DNA of 64,000 nucleotides from CAJXSN01 sp947492235 (GCF_042492175.1 NZ_CP170453.1:1674001-1738000); one strand, 5' to 3'; shown: positions 50,204-63,433, counted from the stretch's first letter. Made by a program: numbers and translations. The notes: a model not told the origin generated them from the letters alone.

Positions 50204-53200
50204 TCACCCAACCCAGACATCCAGCAAATAGCGCTCTTCTACGATCATCGTGTCGATCCATTGGGCAGCGTCTGTCGCATTGGCACCTGACTTCGCGGCA
50301 TAGATCGCCATAAGCGCGCGGCGCACATCGGGTTCCATGCGTGCGCCGTCACCACAGACATAAATGCGCGCGCCGGCTTCGATCAGCGACCACACCGTGT
50401 CCGCCTCGCGCGCGATCAGGTCCTGCACATAGGTGCGCGTGCCCTCGTGGCGCGAGAAAGCAGCATGGACGGCGGCGATCCCGCGCCGGTCGTAATCTTC
50501 CAGTTCTTCGCGGTAGAGATAGTCGTGATCGGGGTGGCGGCAGCCGAAGAACAGCAGCGCCGCGCCCAGCTGTGCACCGCCCTGCTGCTGGTGATCGCGT
50601 TGCTGCAGGAACCCCCGGAACGGGGCGATGCCGGTGCCGGGGCCAACCATGATGATCGGGGTCTTGGGGGCCTCGGGCAGGCGGAAATCGGCAGTCGGCT
50701 GGCGGATGGTAGCGTGGAAACGGGCTCCATCCTCCAATCCTGCCAAATAGGTGCTGCATGTGCCCTTGAACTCGCCCTTGCCCGACAGCGCCGGCCCTCT
50801 GACCACGCCCACCGTGATCGAGCATTGGCCCGGAGCATGTTCGGGAGAGGACGAGATCGAGTAATAGCGCGGGCTGAGAAACGGAATGAGCTCCAGAAAA
50901 ACCGCCAGCGGCAGATCGCAGGCGGCGAATTCTTCCAGCAGATCGAGCACCGATTTCCGCTTCGCTAAAACCTCTGTCGCATAGAGATCTTCCGCGCCAT
51001 CTTCGGCGGGCCTGGCCAGAGCCTCGAGCGCGCTGCGCGAATTGGGGCATTCCGAATGGCGGGCAAGGGTGGCGATATCGCGGCGGGTGGCGACGGCCTG
51101 CAATTCGCCCGCTGTCTGGGCCAGATTTTGGACCGAGAATGTGCTGCCGCTGGGGAAGGGGCCGCGCATATCGCTGCGGGATTCAATCCGCACATAGGTG
51201 TCGCGGTCCAGCTTGAAGCGCTTGAGAAGACGGTCGACCACCGCATCGTCATTTACCGGCACAACGCACAGGTGATCGCCGGGCTGATAAGTCATCCCCT
51301 CGGGCAAGGCGACTTCGATATGGCGGGTGGAGCGGCCTTCATCCTGAGCAACATCCTTCAGCTCGCGCGAGCTGATGACGGAGACTTCGCGCGCGCCGAC
51401 CCGTTCTGCCACTGCGTTGGCCGTGACGCTTTCGGTGATCTGGACCGAATACAGCGGCTCGGCAATCGCGCCGTCATCGCGAGCGAGATCGAGATCGAAG
51501 GCATCGCCCAATTGCGGAATCAGCGCGTCCAGCCAGTCGTGGAATTGCGTATCGACATCGCCGCGCGCGTCGAGCTCCTGTGTCTCGACAAGGCGCTGCG
51601 CCCCCAGCGCCGCCAGCTTGGCATCGATGCGGCGCGGCACGGCCTGGAATGTGGCGGCCCAATCGCTGTTGCCGCAGCCGAGCATGAGATAGCGCACGCC
51701 ATGGAGGGTCGTCGATGCTGGATCGGCCTGTTCCAGCCAGTCGAAGAAGCGCGCGGCATTATCTGGCGGCATGCCGTTATAGGAGGAGCAGGCGATGGCC
51801 ACCGCGCCTTCGCCGGGCAGCTTGCCGGCGTATGAGTCGAGATGGGCCATCGTCACGTCGAACCCGTTGAATTCGCCCTTTTGGGCTAGTTCTCGGGCGA
51901 AGCTCTCGCTCGACCCAAGATTGGAACCGTACAGCACCAGTAGCGGGGTGCCATGGCTGGGTATTGGCGCTGCGGCTGGCGCTGTATCCTCGGCAATGTC
52001 AGCCGGGGCCGCTCCACCTCGTTCGACGTCTTTTCGCAGCTTGGCCCGGATGAAGAACTCGTCCGGCTTGATCGACAGCGTTTCCTTGATGTCGAGATGG
52101 TAGTCGGTGTGATCGAACAGGTCGAAGCGCTGCAGGATCATGCCCAGCACCAGAATGGATTCCTGCAATGCAAACTGCCGCCCGATGCAGGCGCGCTGGC
52201 CGTTGCCGAAGGGCTTGTAGCCCGCCGGATTGCGCGCGGCCTCTGCTTCGGGCGAGAAATGGTCCGGGTTGAAAGCTTCGGGATCATCGCCCCACACCGA
52301 TTTGTCGCGGTGGAGCGCAGGCAGAACCACCGTGGTGAAGGTGCCCTTGGGAATGGCGTATTTGCCGCCGATCACCTCGTCCTCATACGGGGCCAGACCC
52401 AGCGCCGGGGCGGTGGGCCAGAGCCGCAGGGATTCCGACAGGATCGCGCGGATATAGGGCAGGCGGCCCAGCTGTGAGAGCGTCGGCGCGCGGTCGATAT
52501 TGCGGCCTAGCACGGCGTCCACTTCGGCATAGGCCTTCTTCAGGACATCGCGGTTCTTGAGCAGATAGTATATCGTGAAGGACAGCAGGCCAGAGGTCGT
52601 CTCGTGTCCGGCAATCAGGAATGTGTTGATCTGGTAGCGGATGTTTTCATCGGACAGCCGCTCGCCCGTCACCGCATCGCGCCCGGAAAGCATGAAATCG
52701 AGCAGGTCTTCCGGTCCGTCACCGCCCTGATGCCGCCGCTCGGCAATGATCTCGTCGACCAGATTGTTCATATAGGCCGCATCTTTCTGCAGCTGAGCGA
52801 TCTGGTCGCCCTTGAACAGTTTCTCGCCCGGCAACCCGCGCATTTTCAGCGTGGTGCCCAGTGTGCGGTTCAATGCCTCGATGAAGGGGTGGAAATCCTC
52901 GCGGTAGAAAGAGTTGAACCGGTAGCCGAAGCCGCACACGCCGATGGTGTCGAGCGTCAGGCGGATCATGTCCTTGGGGACGTCAATCACATCGTCGCCG
53001 TTCAGCCGTTCCCATTTCAGCATCAGCTGGTCGGCAATGTCGATCATCATCGGCAGGTAAGCGCCCATCGCTTTCTGACTGAAGGAGGGCAGCAGGATAT
53101 TGTGCGCCTTCGACCAATTCGGGTCGCTGGTATCGCCGGTGAACAGCCCGTCTCCGGCAATCAGCCGCAGGCGCTTCAGCGGGCCGCGTACGGTCTTGTC

Positions 53201-53416
53201 GAAGCGCTTCTCGTCGCACACCTCGGCCACCAGATCGGCCCCCGACACCATGATCAGGGGCGTGCCCATCATGTCGAGCTGGTAGATCGGGCCGTATTCC
53301 TCGGCCAGCTCCATCAGTGACTGGATCATGCGGCCCGCATCCACCGTCATGGCGTTGCCAATCAGCGGTTTGCCGGGCGGTTGCGGGATCGGGACAAGCG
53401 CGTTTTTTGTGGCCAT
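50204..53416 (-). CDS. Self-sufficient cytochrome P450/NADPH reductase fusion (CYP102 type)
   Basis: This 1070-residue protein joins a P450 domain (about 1-470) and a diflavin reductase (about 490-1070), as in P450 BM3. P450 motifs: I-helix AGHETTSG (Ala269-Thr273), SESLRLWPTAP with ExxR, and haem loop FGNGQRACIGRQFAL with Cys410 ligand. FMN domain: LLVLYGSNLGSSESFARELA. FAD domain: RYYSISSSPE. NADPH site: IMVGPGTGIAPFRGFL. Such enzymes hydroxylate medium- and long-chain fatty acids with NADPH in the cytoplasm. Two adjacent charged residues replace parts of the BM3 substrate channel, so specificity may differ. The ATG at 53416 is adopted. Confidence 0.95.
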   Translation of the reverse strand: MATKNALVPIPQPPGKPLIGNAMTVDAGRMIQSLMELAEEYGPIYQLDMMGTPLIMVSGADLVAEVCDEKRFDKTVRGPLKRLRLIAGDGLFTGDTSDPNWSKAHNILLPSFSQKAMGAYLPMMIDIADQLMLKWERLNGDDVIDVPKDMIRLTLDTIGVCGFGYRFNSFYREDFHPFIEALNRTLGTTLKMRGLPGEKLFKGDQIAQLQKDAAYMNNLVDEIIAERRHQGGDGPEDLLDFMLSGRDAVTGERLSDENIRYQINTFLIAGHETTSGLLSFTIYYLLKNRDVLKKAYAEVDAVLGRNIDRAPTLSQLGRLPYIRAILSESLRLWPTAPALGLAPYEDEVIGGKYAIPKGTFTTVVLPALHRDKSVWGDDPEAFNPDHFSPEAEAARNPAGYKPFGNGQRACIGRQFALQESILVLGMILQRFDLFDHTDYHLDIKETLSIKPDEFFIRAKLRKDVERGGAAPADIAEDTAPAAAPIPSHGTPLLVLYGSNLGSSESFARELAQKGEFNGFDVTMAHLDSYAGKLPGEGAVAIACSSYNGMPPDNAARFFDWLEQADPASTTLHGVRYLMLGCGNSDWAATFQAVPRRIDAKLAALGAQRLVETQELDARGDVDTQFHDWLDALIPQLGDAFDLDLARDDGAIAEPLYSVQITESVTANAVAERVGAREVSVISSRELKDVAQDEGRSTRHIEVALPEGMTYQPGDHLCVVPVNDDAVVDRLLKRFKLDRDTYVRIESRSDMRGPFPSGSTFSVQNLAQTAGELQAVATRRDIATLARHSECPNSRSALEALARPAEDGAEDLYATEVLAKRKSVLDLLEEFAACDLPLAVFLELIPFLSPRYYSISSSPEHAPGQCSITVGVVRGPALSGKGEFKGTCSTYLAGLEDGARFHATIRQPTADFRLPEAPKTPIIMVGPGTGIAPFRGFLQQRDHQQQGGAQLGAALLFFGCRHPDHDYLYREELEDYDRRGIAAVHAAFSRHEGTRTYVQDLIAREADTVWSLIEAGARIYVCGDGARMEPDVRRALMAIYAAKSGANATDAAQWIDTMIVEERYLLDVWVG

Positions 53417-53488
53417 AGGCGGTTCTATTGCCAGACAATCACGTTAGCTGGAAGAGGGGCGCGCGGGCCTGCAAGCGAGACCGGCAAT

Positions 53489-54511
<1,023 letters not shown>

Positions 54512-54586
54512 CGTGCGTCTCCCATCTTATGCAATGCGCTCTAACAGCGCGCCGCTGCTTGCGCGAACTGCGAAAGCGACTTGCAC

Positions 54587-54606
54587 ATATAACAATATCT
54601 TTATAT
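54587..54606 (+). promoter_or_regulatory. AT-rich palindromic operator before the ArsR-methyltransferase gene
   Basis: ATATAACAATATCTTTATAT is a 20-bp imperfect palindrome (8 of 10 arm positions match) ending 10 bp before the ATG at 54617. ArsR-type methionine regulators in alphaproteobacteria use sites of the form ATATAAAGATATCTTTATAT, from memory. It likely mediates feedback control of the met operon. Confidence 0.65.
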
Positions 54607-54616
54607 CCCCCTATCC

Positions 54617-55615
54617 ATGCGGATTGAAGGCATCATGCGGGCGCTTGCCGACCCCACGCGGCTCAGGATCATGCGGCTGCTCCAGACGATGGAGCTGGCC
54701 GTAGGGGAACTGGCGCAGGTTTTGGGGCAAAGCCAGCCGCGCGTCAGCCGCCATGTTGCTATCCTGACCGAATCCGGCCTTGCTGAACGTCGGCGCGAGG
54801 GGAGCTGGGTGTTCCTGCGCTCCACCTGCGGGCCGGATGGCGAGCCGCTGGCTGCTGCGGCTGCCAGCATGCTGGAAACGGCCGAGACCGAAGATGCCGG
54901 GTTCGCCGTCCAATGCGAGACCGATCGCCAGCAGCTTGCGGCCATTCGCCAATCGCGGGAAGCGGGCGCAACAGCTTGGTTCGCCGATCATGCGGAAGAG
55001 TGGGACGGGCTGCGCGGGCTGCACAGTCCCGATGGACAGGTGGAGCAGGCACTGGCCGATGCGCTGGGCGAGCAGCCTCTGGGCCGCCTGCTGGATATCG
55101 GCACAGGCACGGGCCGGATGGCCGAACTCTTTGCCGACCGCGCCGATCACATTGTGGCGCTCGACAAGAGCCTGGAGATGCTCCGCGTCGCGCGGGCCAA
55201 GTTGCAGAACCTTCCCGCAGACCGGGTGGAACTGGTGCAGGGGGATTTCTCCGCTTTGCCCTTCGCCGGTGCCGCGTTCGACACGGTGCTATTGCATCAG
55301 GTGCTGCATTTCGCGCAGGATCCCGCCCGCGCGCTGGCCGAAGCGGCACGGGTGGTTCGGCCTGGCGGTCGTATCGCCATCGTCGATTTCGCCGCGCATG
55401 ACCGTGAGGAATTGCGCGAACGGTTTGCCCATGCCCGGCTTGGTTTCAGCGATGCCGATCTGGCCGATGCTCTGCATTTGGCAGGCTTCAAGCCGGACGA
55501 ACCCACGGCGCTGTCGGGCGGCCCGTTGGTCGTGAAAATCTGGCTCGCGACGCGGGCAGGCGCTTCCGCCGATCCTTCAAACAGCTCGTCCAATGATAAG
55601 GTAGCCTCTCCATGA
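54617..55615 (+). CDS. ArsR-family HTH fused to SAM-dependent methyltransferase (met operon regulator)
   Basis: This 332-residue protein has an ArsR winged helix at about 1-85 (MRALADPTRLRIMRLLQTME, LGQSQPRVSRHVAILTESGL) and a class I methyltransferase at about 140-300. The SAM site is LLDIGTGTGRMAELFADRAD, then FDTVLLHQVLHFAQDP. Fusions of this kind in alphaproteobacteria head methionine operons and probably sense SAM or SAH rather than methylate a target. Here it is the first gene of metF-metH1-metH2, overlapping metF by ATGA, and has a palindromic operator just before its start. Confidence 0.88.
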   Translation: MRIEGIMRALADPTRLRIMRLLQTMELAVGELAQVLGQSQPRVSRHVAILTESGLAERRREGSWVFLRSTCGPDGEPLAAAAASMLETAETEDAGFAVQCETDRQQLAAIRQSREAGATAWFADHAEEWDGLRGLHSPDGQVEQALADALGEQPLGRLLDIGTGTGRMAELFADRADHIVALDKSLEMLRVARAKLQNLPADRVELVQGDFSALPFAGAAFDTVLLHQVLHFAQDPARALAEAARVVRPGGRIAIVDFAAHDREELRERFAHARLGFSDADLADALHLAGFKPDEPTALSGGPLVVKIWLATRAGASADPSNSSSNDKVASP

Positions 55616-56577
55616 CATCCGCGACCGCCCCTTCGCTGGCATCTCTGGCGACGCCGCCGCTGGACCCGAAACACGAACAGCGCACGGCGCATGATACGCC
55701 GCTGTTCTCCGGCCTGCCGGGCGATATCGGCGTCAGTTTCGAATTCTTCCCGCCCAAGAGCGAGAAGATGGAGGCGAAGCTGTGGGAGGCGGTTCAGGAG
55801 CTTGCTCCTCTGGGGCCGGATTTCGTGTCGGTCACCTATGGCGCGGGCGGTTCGACCCGAGAGCGCACCCACAACACCGTCGCGCGGATCATCAGCGAAG
55901 CGCACATTCCCGCCGCCGCGCATCTCACCTGCGTGGACGCAAGCCGGGCGGAAACCCAGAAAATCGCCGAGCAATATTGGGAAGCGGGCGTGCGCCATAT
56001 TGTTGCCTTGCGCGGTGATGCGGGCGAACCCGGCGCGCCGTTCGTGGCCCACCCGGAAGGCTATGCCAGCGCCGCCGAGCTGGTCGCGGGCCTGAAAGAA
56101 GTGGCCGATTTTGAAATCTCGGTCGCGGCCTATCCCGAAACGCATCCCGACGCCGATTGCCCGCAATCCGACCTCGACAATCTGAAGCGCAAGATCGATG
56201 CCGGAGCGACCCGCGCAATCAGCCAGTTTTTCTTCAGCCACGAAACCTTCTTCGATTTTCGCGAGAAGGCGGCAGCGGCGGGCATTGCGGCGCCGGTTGT
56301 GCCGGGTATCCTGCCGGTGACCAATGTGGCGCAGGCGCGCAAATTTGCCGGGCAATGCGGGGCCGTGATCCCCGAATGGATGGACGGTTTGTTCGACGGG
56401 CTGGATGAACGCCCGGCGGCGCGGCAACTGGTCGCGGCCACCGTGGCGGCAGAGCTTTGCCGCCGCCTTTATGCTGGCGGTGTGCGCCAGTTTCATTTCT
56501 ACACTCTCAACCGTGCGGATCTCGCCTATGCGATCTGCCACATGCTGGGCCGCCGCCCTCAGGAGCAAGCCCAATGA
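55612..56577 (+). CDS. metF: 5,10-methylenetetrahydrofolate reductase
   Basis: MetF reduces methylene-THF to methyl-THF with FAD, supplying the methyl group for methionine. The 321-residue TIM-barrel protein shows VSFEFFPPKSEKMEAKLWEA, FVSVTYGAGGSTRERT, AAHLTCVDASR, VALRGDAGEPG and ISQFFFSHETFFDF. It starts with ATG at 55612 inside the ATGA overlap and ends in another ATGA overlap with metH. The ~30-residue N-terminal extension before the reductase core is unstructured. Confidence 0.94.
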   Translation: MTSATAPSLASLATPPLDPKHEQRTAHDTPLFSGLPGDIGVSFEFFPPKSEKMEAKLWEAVQELAPLGPDFVSVTYGAGGSTRERTHNTVARIISEAHIPAAAHLTCVDASRAETQKIAEQYWEAGVRHIVALRGDAGEPGAPFVAHPEGYASAAELVAGLKEVADFEISVAAYPETHPDADCPQSDLDNLKRKIDAGATRAISQFFFSHETFFDFREKAAAAGIAAPVVPGILPVTNVAQARKFAGQCGAVIPEWMDGLFDGLDERPAARQLVAATVAAELCRRLYAGGVRQFHFYTLNRADLAYAICHMLGRRPQEQAQ

Positions 56578-57620
56578 GTGCCCGCGAAAAACTGCAAGCC
56601 GCCGCAGCCGAGCGTATTCTCGTGTTCGATGGCGCTTTCGGCACGCAGATCCAGAACCGCAAGCTGACCGAGGAAGATTACGCCGGCGATCTGGGCCTGA
56701 AGGCCGACCAGAAGGGCAATAACGATATTCTGGCGCTATCCCGCCCGGATGTGATTGCCGATATCACCCGTGCGTATCTGGAAGCGGGATCGGACGTTGT
56801 CAGCACCAACACGTTCTCCGCCAACAGCATCAGTCAGGCGGATTACGCCGCCGAGGACAAGGTGCGCGATATCAATGTCGCATCTGGCAGACTGGCGCGC
56901 GAGTTGGCCGACGAATACGAGGGCAAGGATGGCCGCCCGCGCTTTGTCGCCGGTGCCATTGGCCCAACCAACAAGACCCTCTCGCTCAGCCCCGATGTCG
57001 AAGACCCGGGTTTTCGCGAAATCGACTTCGATACGCTGGTCGATGTCTATCACGAGCAAGCCGCCGCTCTGGTGGAGGGCGGGGTGGACTTCATCCTGAT
57101 CGAGACAATCTTCGATACGCTGAATGCCAAAGCAGGCGTTTTCGCGGTCAAACAGCTGGAAGCGGAACTGGGCCGTGATGTGCCGGTCATGCTGTCCATG
57201 ACGCTGACCGATCTGTCAGGCCGCAATCTGTCGGGTCATACGGTGGAGGCATTCTGGTATGCGGTGCGTCATGCGAACCCTGTGACCATCGGCCTCAATT
57301 GCAGCTTCGGGGCAGAGCAATTGCGCCCGCATGTCCAGCTGCTGTCCGACATCGCGGATACGCTGGTGCTGGCCTATCCCAATGCCGGCCTGCCCAACGA
57401 TCTGGGCGAGTATGACGAGGAGCCGGAGACCACGGCATCGCTGGTGCGCCGCTGGGCAGAGAACGGCCGGGTCAATATTCTGGGCGGATGCTGCGGATCG
57501 ACGCCCGACCATATCGCCGCGATTGCCAAGGCAGTCGATGGCCTGACACCGCGCTCATTGCCTCAGCGCGACACGAAAATGCGCCTCGCCGGGCTCGAAC
57601 CTTTTACGATTGCAGCATAA
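56574..57620 (+). CDS. metH: Methionine synthase, homocysteine-binding subunit (split MetH)
   Basis: This 348-residue protein is only the N-terminal homocysteine module of MetH. It contains ILVFDGAFGTQIQNRKLTEE, the zinc-binding cysteines in IGLNCSFGAEQL and in LGGCCGSTPDHI, and the TIM-barrel strands between. The cobalamin, folate and activation modules are in the next gene, which starts directly after the stop. The ATG at 56574 overlaps the metF stop. Sphingomonadales commonly have this split; both proteins must assemble to work. Confidence 0.93.
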   Translation: MSAREKLQAAAAERILVFDGAFGTQIQNRKLTEEDYAGDLGLKADQKGNNDILALSRPDVIADITRAYLEAGSDVVSTNTFSANSISQADYAAEDKVRDINVASGRLARELADEYEGKDGRPRFVAGAIGPTNKTLSLSPDVEDPGFREIDFDTLVDVYHEQAAALVEGGVDFILIETIFDTLNAKAGVFAVKQLEAELGRDVPVMLSMTLTDLSGRNLSGHTVEAFWYAVRHANPVTIGLNCSFGAEQLRPHVQLLSDIADTLVLAYPNAGLPNDLGEYDEEPETTASLVRRWAENGRVNILGGCCGSTPDHIAAIAKAVDGLTPRSLPQRDTKMRLAGLEPFTIAA

Positions 57621-60260
<2,640 letters not shown>

Positions 60261-60307
60261 CGGCAAACTCAATTGACGGCGTTGCGACATCGGGGCAGCT
60301 TCGGCCC

Positions 60308-61504
60308 ATGCGCAGCTTGGCCCTTCTCATCGCTCCCTTTCTGGCTTCCTGCGCGAGCATGAGCGAACCTGAGGAACCGCGCGTGCCACCTGCTAGCATC
60401 GCCGTTGTTTTCGACCGCGAAAGTGCCACGCCGGTCATTGTCGAAGGGCTGGCCGACCGCACCACCGGCAGGCCTGCCCGGGCGAACGATCCTGTCCGTA
60501 TCGCCAGCATTTCCAAGCTGGTCATGGCGCTCGCTGCCATGCGGCTGGTCGATGAAAGAAAGGTCGATCTGAACCGCGACGTGTCGGAGTATCTCGGCTG
60601 GCCGGTGCGCCATCCTTCCTATCCCGATGTGCCGATTACGCTGGCGCAATTGATGGCGCACAGATCGGGCCTGCGCGACGATGCGGGTTACGTTATTCCC
60701 CTTGGGGCAAACCTTGAGGACAAGCTGCGCGATCCGGCGGCGTGGTATGCGGATGCACCGCCTGGCGAAGCGCCGTTCGAATATGCCAATCTCGGCTCGC
60801 CGGTTGTGGCAACGGTTCTGGAGGCCGCCAGCGGCGAGCGATTTGACCGGCTGGTGGAGCGGACGGTCTTCGCGCCGCTCGGCGTGGAAGCGTGCTTCAA
60901 CTGGATCGGCTGCTCGCGGGAATTCGCGGAAAGCGCAGTCACGCTCTATCGCAGCACCGGAGAAGTGGCGCGCGACGATGCTGCAGACCGCCCGCCGAAT
61001 TGCGGTTTTCCGGTAGCCGAGGGTGTGGAATGCACACTGTACGGGTATGAGCCGGGCACGAATGCCAGCATTTTCTCCCCTCAAGGGGGTGTGCGGATCG
61101 GGATGATGGATTTGGCGAAGATCGGGCAGATGCTGATGAACGGGCCGGAAAGCGAATTTTTTGGCGCAAGGACGCTGGGGGAATGGGCCAAAGCCCTCGT
61201 TGATGGCATCTCTCGTGATCAAGAATTCTTTTGCGCCTATGGATTGCACGCGCAGATGATCCAGATTGATCCAAACTGTAATGACCAGCTCTTTGATGGA
61301 GGCGAAACACATTTTGGGCATGCGGGTGAGGCATATGGTCTTCGGTCTGGACTGTGGTGGAACGGTGATGGTGAGAAAGGCATAGCCTATTTCACTAGCG
61401 CCGTGCCCGACCGCTCCGCGCCCGACGAAGGCGGCTTCGCGCCAGAGGAAATCGCGCTGGTTCGCCGGGCCATGGCGGCTTCCAAGGCTCAAGGCGGGGA
61501 ATAA
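60308..61504 (+). CDS. Lipoprotein serine hydrolase, beta-lactamase family
   Basis: This 398-residue protein has a lipoprotein signal (LALLIAPFLASC with the lipobox cysteine at 15), so it is anchored to a membrane and exported. The class C/PBP-like serine hydrolase fold shows the catalytic SxxK as RIASISKLVMA (Ser67, Lys70), YAN in FEYANLGSP, and GHAGEAYGLRSGLWW near the KTG-like position. It may be a D-Ala-D-Ala peptidase or esterase. The ATG at 60308 is chosen; TTG at 60257 overlaps the metH stop but lies before the signal peptide. Confidence 0.85.
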   Translation: MRSLALLIAPFLASCASMSEPEEPRVPPASIAVVFDRESATPVIVEGLADRTTGRPARANDPVRIASISKLVMALAAMRLVDERKVDLNRDVSEYLGWPVRHPSYPDVPITLAQLMAHRSGLRDDAGYVIPLGANLEDKLRDPAAWYADAPPGEAPFEYANLGSPVVATVLEAASGERFDRLVERTVFAPLGVEACFNWIGCSREFAESAVTLYRSTGEVARDDAADRPPNCGFPVAEGVECTLYGYEPGTNASIFSPQGGVRIGMMDLAKIGQMLMNGPESEFFGARTLGEWAKALVDGISRDQEFFCAYGLHAQMIQIDPNCNDQLFDGGETHFGHAGEAYGLRSGLWWNGDGEKGIAYFTSAVPDRSAPDEGGFAPEEIALVRRAMAASKAQGGE

Positions 61505-61593
61505 CGCCGCGCACGGCCTTTCAAACGCATTGACCGCTCCGCCGCTATGCCGCATCGCAGCATAGTCGGCTGCGGGAGCGATTCTGTAGCAGG

Positions 61594-61793
61594 CGCGCGC
61601 GGGAGAGATTGGCAGGGCCCGCCCTGCCGACGCCGAAGGAGCAACCGCCCCGGAAACTCTCAGGCCACCGGACCGCGCGGGCCATCGACACTCTGGAAAG
61701 CGCGAGGCGGCAACGCTTCGCCACCGAAGGAGAAAGCCCCCCGCTGATCTGCGCGGGGGAGCAAGCTCTCAGGTTTCCCGACAGAGGGGGCGG
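61594..61793 (+). ncRNA. Tandem glycine riboswitch
   Basis: Two glycine aptamers in a row show the conserved blocks GGGAGAG, GCCGAAGGAGCAA and CTCTCAGGCCACCGG, then GGAAAG, CACCGAAGGAGAAAG and CTCTCAGGTTTCCCGACAGA. They lie about 56 bp before the gcvT ATG. Glycine binding is known to turn on the downstream glycine cleavage operon. Nothing else is seen in the 344-bp gap 61505-61848. Confidence 0.93.
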
Positions 61794-61848
61794 TAGGCCG
61801 ACGCGCCGGATGGCGGAGCGTGGCCCTGTTGGGGACTGCTTGATTGTT

Positions 61849-63057
61849 ATGAGCGAATTCGAAAACGAAATTCCCGAAGACGACGTTGGCGAGCCTGAAA
61901 CGCAGGCCCTGCCGCTGGATGCATGGCACCGCGCGCGCGGCGGTAAAATGGTGGAGTTTGCAGGCTACTACCTGCCAATCCAGTATTCCGCCGAACATGG
62001 CGGCGGCATCGTGGCCGAGCATGAATGGACCCGCACGCAGGCTGGCCTGTTTGATGTGTCGCATATGGGCCAGCTGATGCTGACCGGGGAAAATCCGGCG
62101 GAGGCGCTGGAGGCACTGGTGCCCGGCGCGATCACCAGTCTGAAGCCGGGCCGGGTGCGCTACACCCTGCTGTTGGACGACAATGGCGGCGTGCTGGACG
62201 ACCTGATGGTCACCAATGCCACGCCGTGGATAGAGGCCGACGAGGAAGCCGGGACCGAGGGGCACTGGGGCGATCCAGCCTATTATCTGGTCGTCAATGG
62301 CGCGATGAAGTGGGACGATATCGCCCATTTGCGCGAGCATCTGCCCGACGAAGTCGAGCTCAACCATATGGACGAGCATGCGCTGGTCGCGCTGCAAGGC
62401 CCGAATGCAGCGACGGCGCTGGGCCGGGTGATGCGCGGTGTGCCTGAAAGCCTGACCTTCATGCAGTCCACGCTTTACCAGTTCGGCGAATGGCCGCTGC
62501 GGATCACCCGCGCGGGCTATACCGGCGAGGACGGTTTCGAGATTTCCGTTCCGGCGGAATTCGCCGAAAGCCTGGCCGACCGGCTGATGGCGGAAATCGA
62601 GGTGCGCCCGGCGGGCCTTGGCGCACGGGATTCTCTCCGTCTGGAGGCGGGCCTACCGCTCTATGGTCATGACCTGACGCCCGAAATCGATCCGGTCAGC
62701 GCCGATCTGACTTTCGCGTTAAGCAAGAAGCGGCGCGAGACGGGCGGCTATCTGGGCCATGCAACAATTGCCGCCACGCTGGCCGATGGCCCTGCCACAC
62801 AGCGGGTGGGCCTGACACTGGAAGGCCGGTTGCCTGCCCGCGAAGGCGCCCCCGTTTTTGCCGGCGAGACGCAAGTGGGCACGGTGACCAGCGGCGGTTT
62901 CTCGCCCACGCTCGGTCATCCGATTGCCATGGCCTATGTCGATGCCGCGCACGCTGCGCCGGGCACCGAACTGGAACTGCAGGTCAGGAACAAACGCCTG
63001 CCCGCGCGCGTCGCACCCATGCCTTTTGTACCGCATCGTTATTTCAGAGGGAGCTGA
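61849..63057 (+). CDS. gcvT: Aminomethyltransferase, glycine cleavage T protein
   Basis: GcvT transfers the aminomethyl carbon from lipoyl-GcvH to tetrahydrofolate and releases ammonia. The 402-residue protein has LDAWHRARGGKMVEFAGYYL, TQAGLFDVSHMGQLMLTGEN, GPNAATALGRVMRG, ITRAGYTGEDGFEI, and GLGARDSLRLEAGLPLYGHD. The start MSEFENEIPEDDV at 61849 gives an acidic 25-residue leader before homology; the frame upstream (61609) lies in the riboswitch. The gene is controlled by the glycine riboswitch and precedes gcvH by 4 bp. Confidence 0.95.
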   Translation: MSEFENEIPEDDVGEPETQALPLDAWHRARGGKMVEFAGYYLPIQYSAEHGGGIVAEHEWTRTQAGLFDVSHMGQLMLTGENPAEALEALVPGAITSLKPGRVRYTLLLDDNGGVLDDLMVTNATPWIEADEEAGTEGHWGDPAYYLVVNGAMKWDDIAHLREHLPDEVELNHMDEHALVALQGPNAATALGRVMRGVPESLTFMQSTLYQFGEWPLRITRAGYTGEDGFEISVPAEFAESLADRLMAEIEVRPAGLGARDSLRLEAGLPLYGHDLTPEIDPVSADLTFALSKKRRETGGYLGHATIAATLADGPATQRVGLTLEGRLPAREGAPVFAGETQVGTVTSGGFSPTLGHPIAMAYVDAAHAAPGTELELQVRNKRLPARVAPMPFVPHRYFRGS

Positions 63058-63061
63058 ACCA

Positions 63062-63433
63062 ATGGCCCGTTACTTCACCGACGAACATGAATGGATCGAT
63101 GTGGAAGGCGACACCGCCACCGTCGGCATTACCGATTACGCACAGGAGCAATTGGGCGACATCGTCTTTGTCGAGCTGCCCGAAGTTGGTGCGATGGTGG
63201 AGAAGGGCAAAGACGCCGCCGTGGTCGAGAGTGTGAAGGCGGCGAGTGACGTCTATGCCCCGATCAGCGGTGAAGTGACCGAAGCCAACGATGCGCTGGA
63301 AGACGATCCGGCACTGGTGAACACTTCGCCCGAAGAGGAAGGCTGGTTCTTCAAACTGACCATCGGCGACAAGGAAGAGCTGGAAGGTCTGATGGATTTG
63401 AAGGCCTACAAGGCCTTCGTCGACGAGCTTTAA
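63062..63433 (+). CDS. gcvH: Glycine cleavage H protein
   Basis: This 123-residue lipoyl carrier shuttles the aminomethyl group between GcvP, GcvT and GcvL. It starts MARYFTDEHEWIDVEGDTAT. The lipoylated lysine is Lys59 in VVESVKAASDVYAP, and the C-terminal EEEGWFFKLTIGD is conserved. It starts 4 bp after the gcvT stop. A composite hairpin repeat (63445-63579) separates it from gcvPA. Confidence 0.96.
   Translation: MARYFTDEHEWIDVEGDTATVGITDYAQEQLGDIVFVELPEVGAMVEKGKDAAVVESVKAASDVYAPISGEVTEANDALEDDPALVNTSPEEEGWFFKLTIGDKEELEGLMDLKAYKAFVDEL

Noticed and set aside
54512..54616. SAM or cobalamin riboswitch before the met operon
   Set aside because: The region is only 105 bp, is AT-rich near the start and shows a protein-type palindrome; no conserved riboswitch blocks are present.
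61609..61848. N-terminal extension of the gcvT frame
   Set aside because: It lies within the glycine riboswitch, which must stay untranslated.
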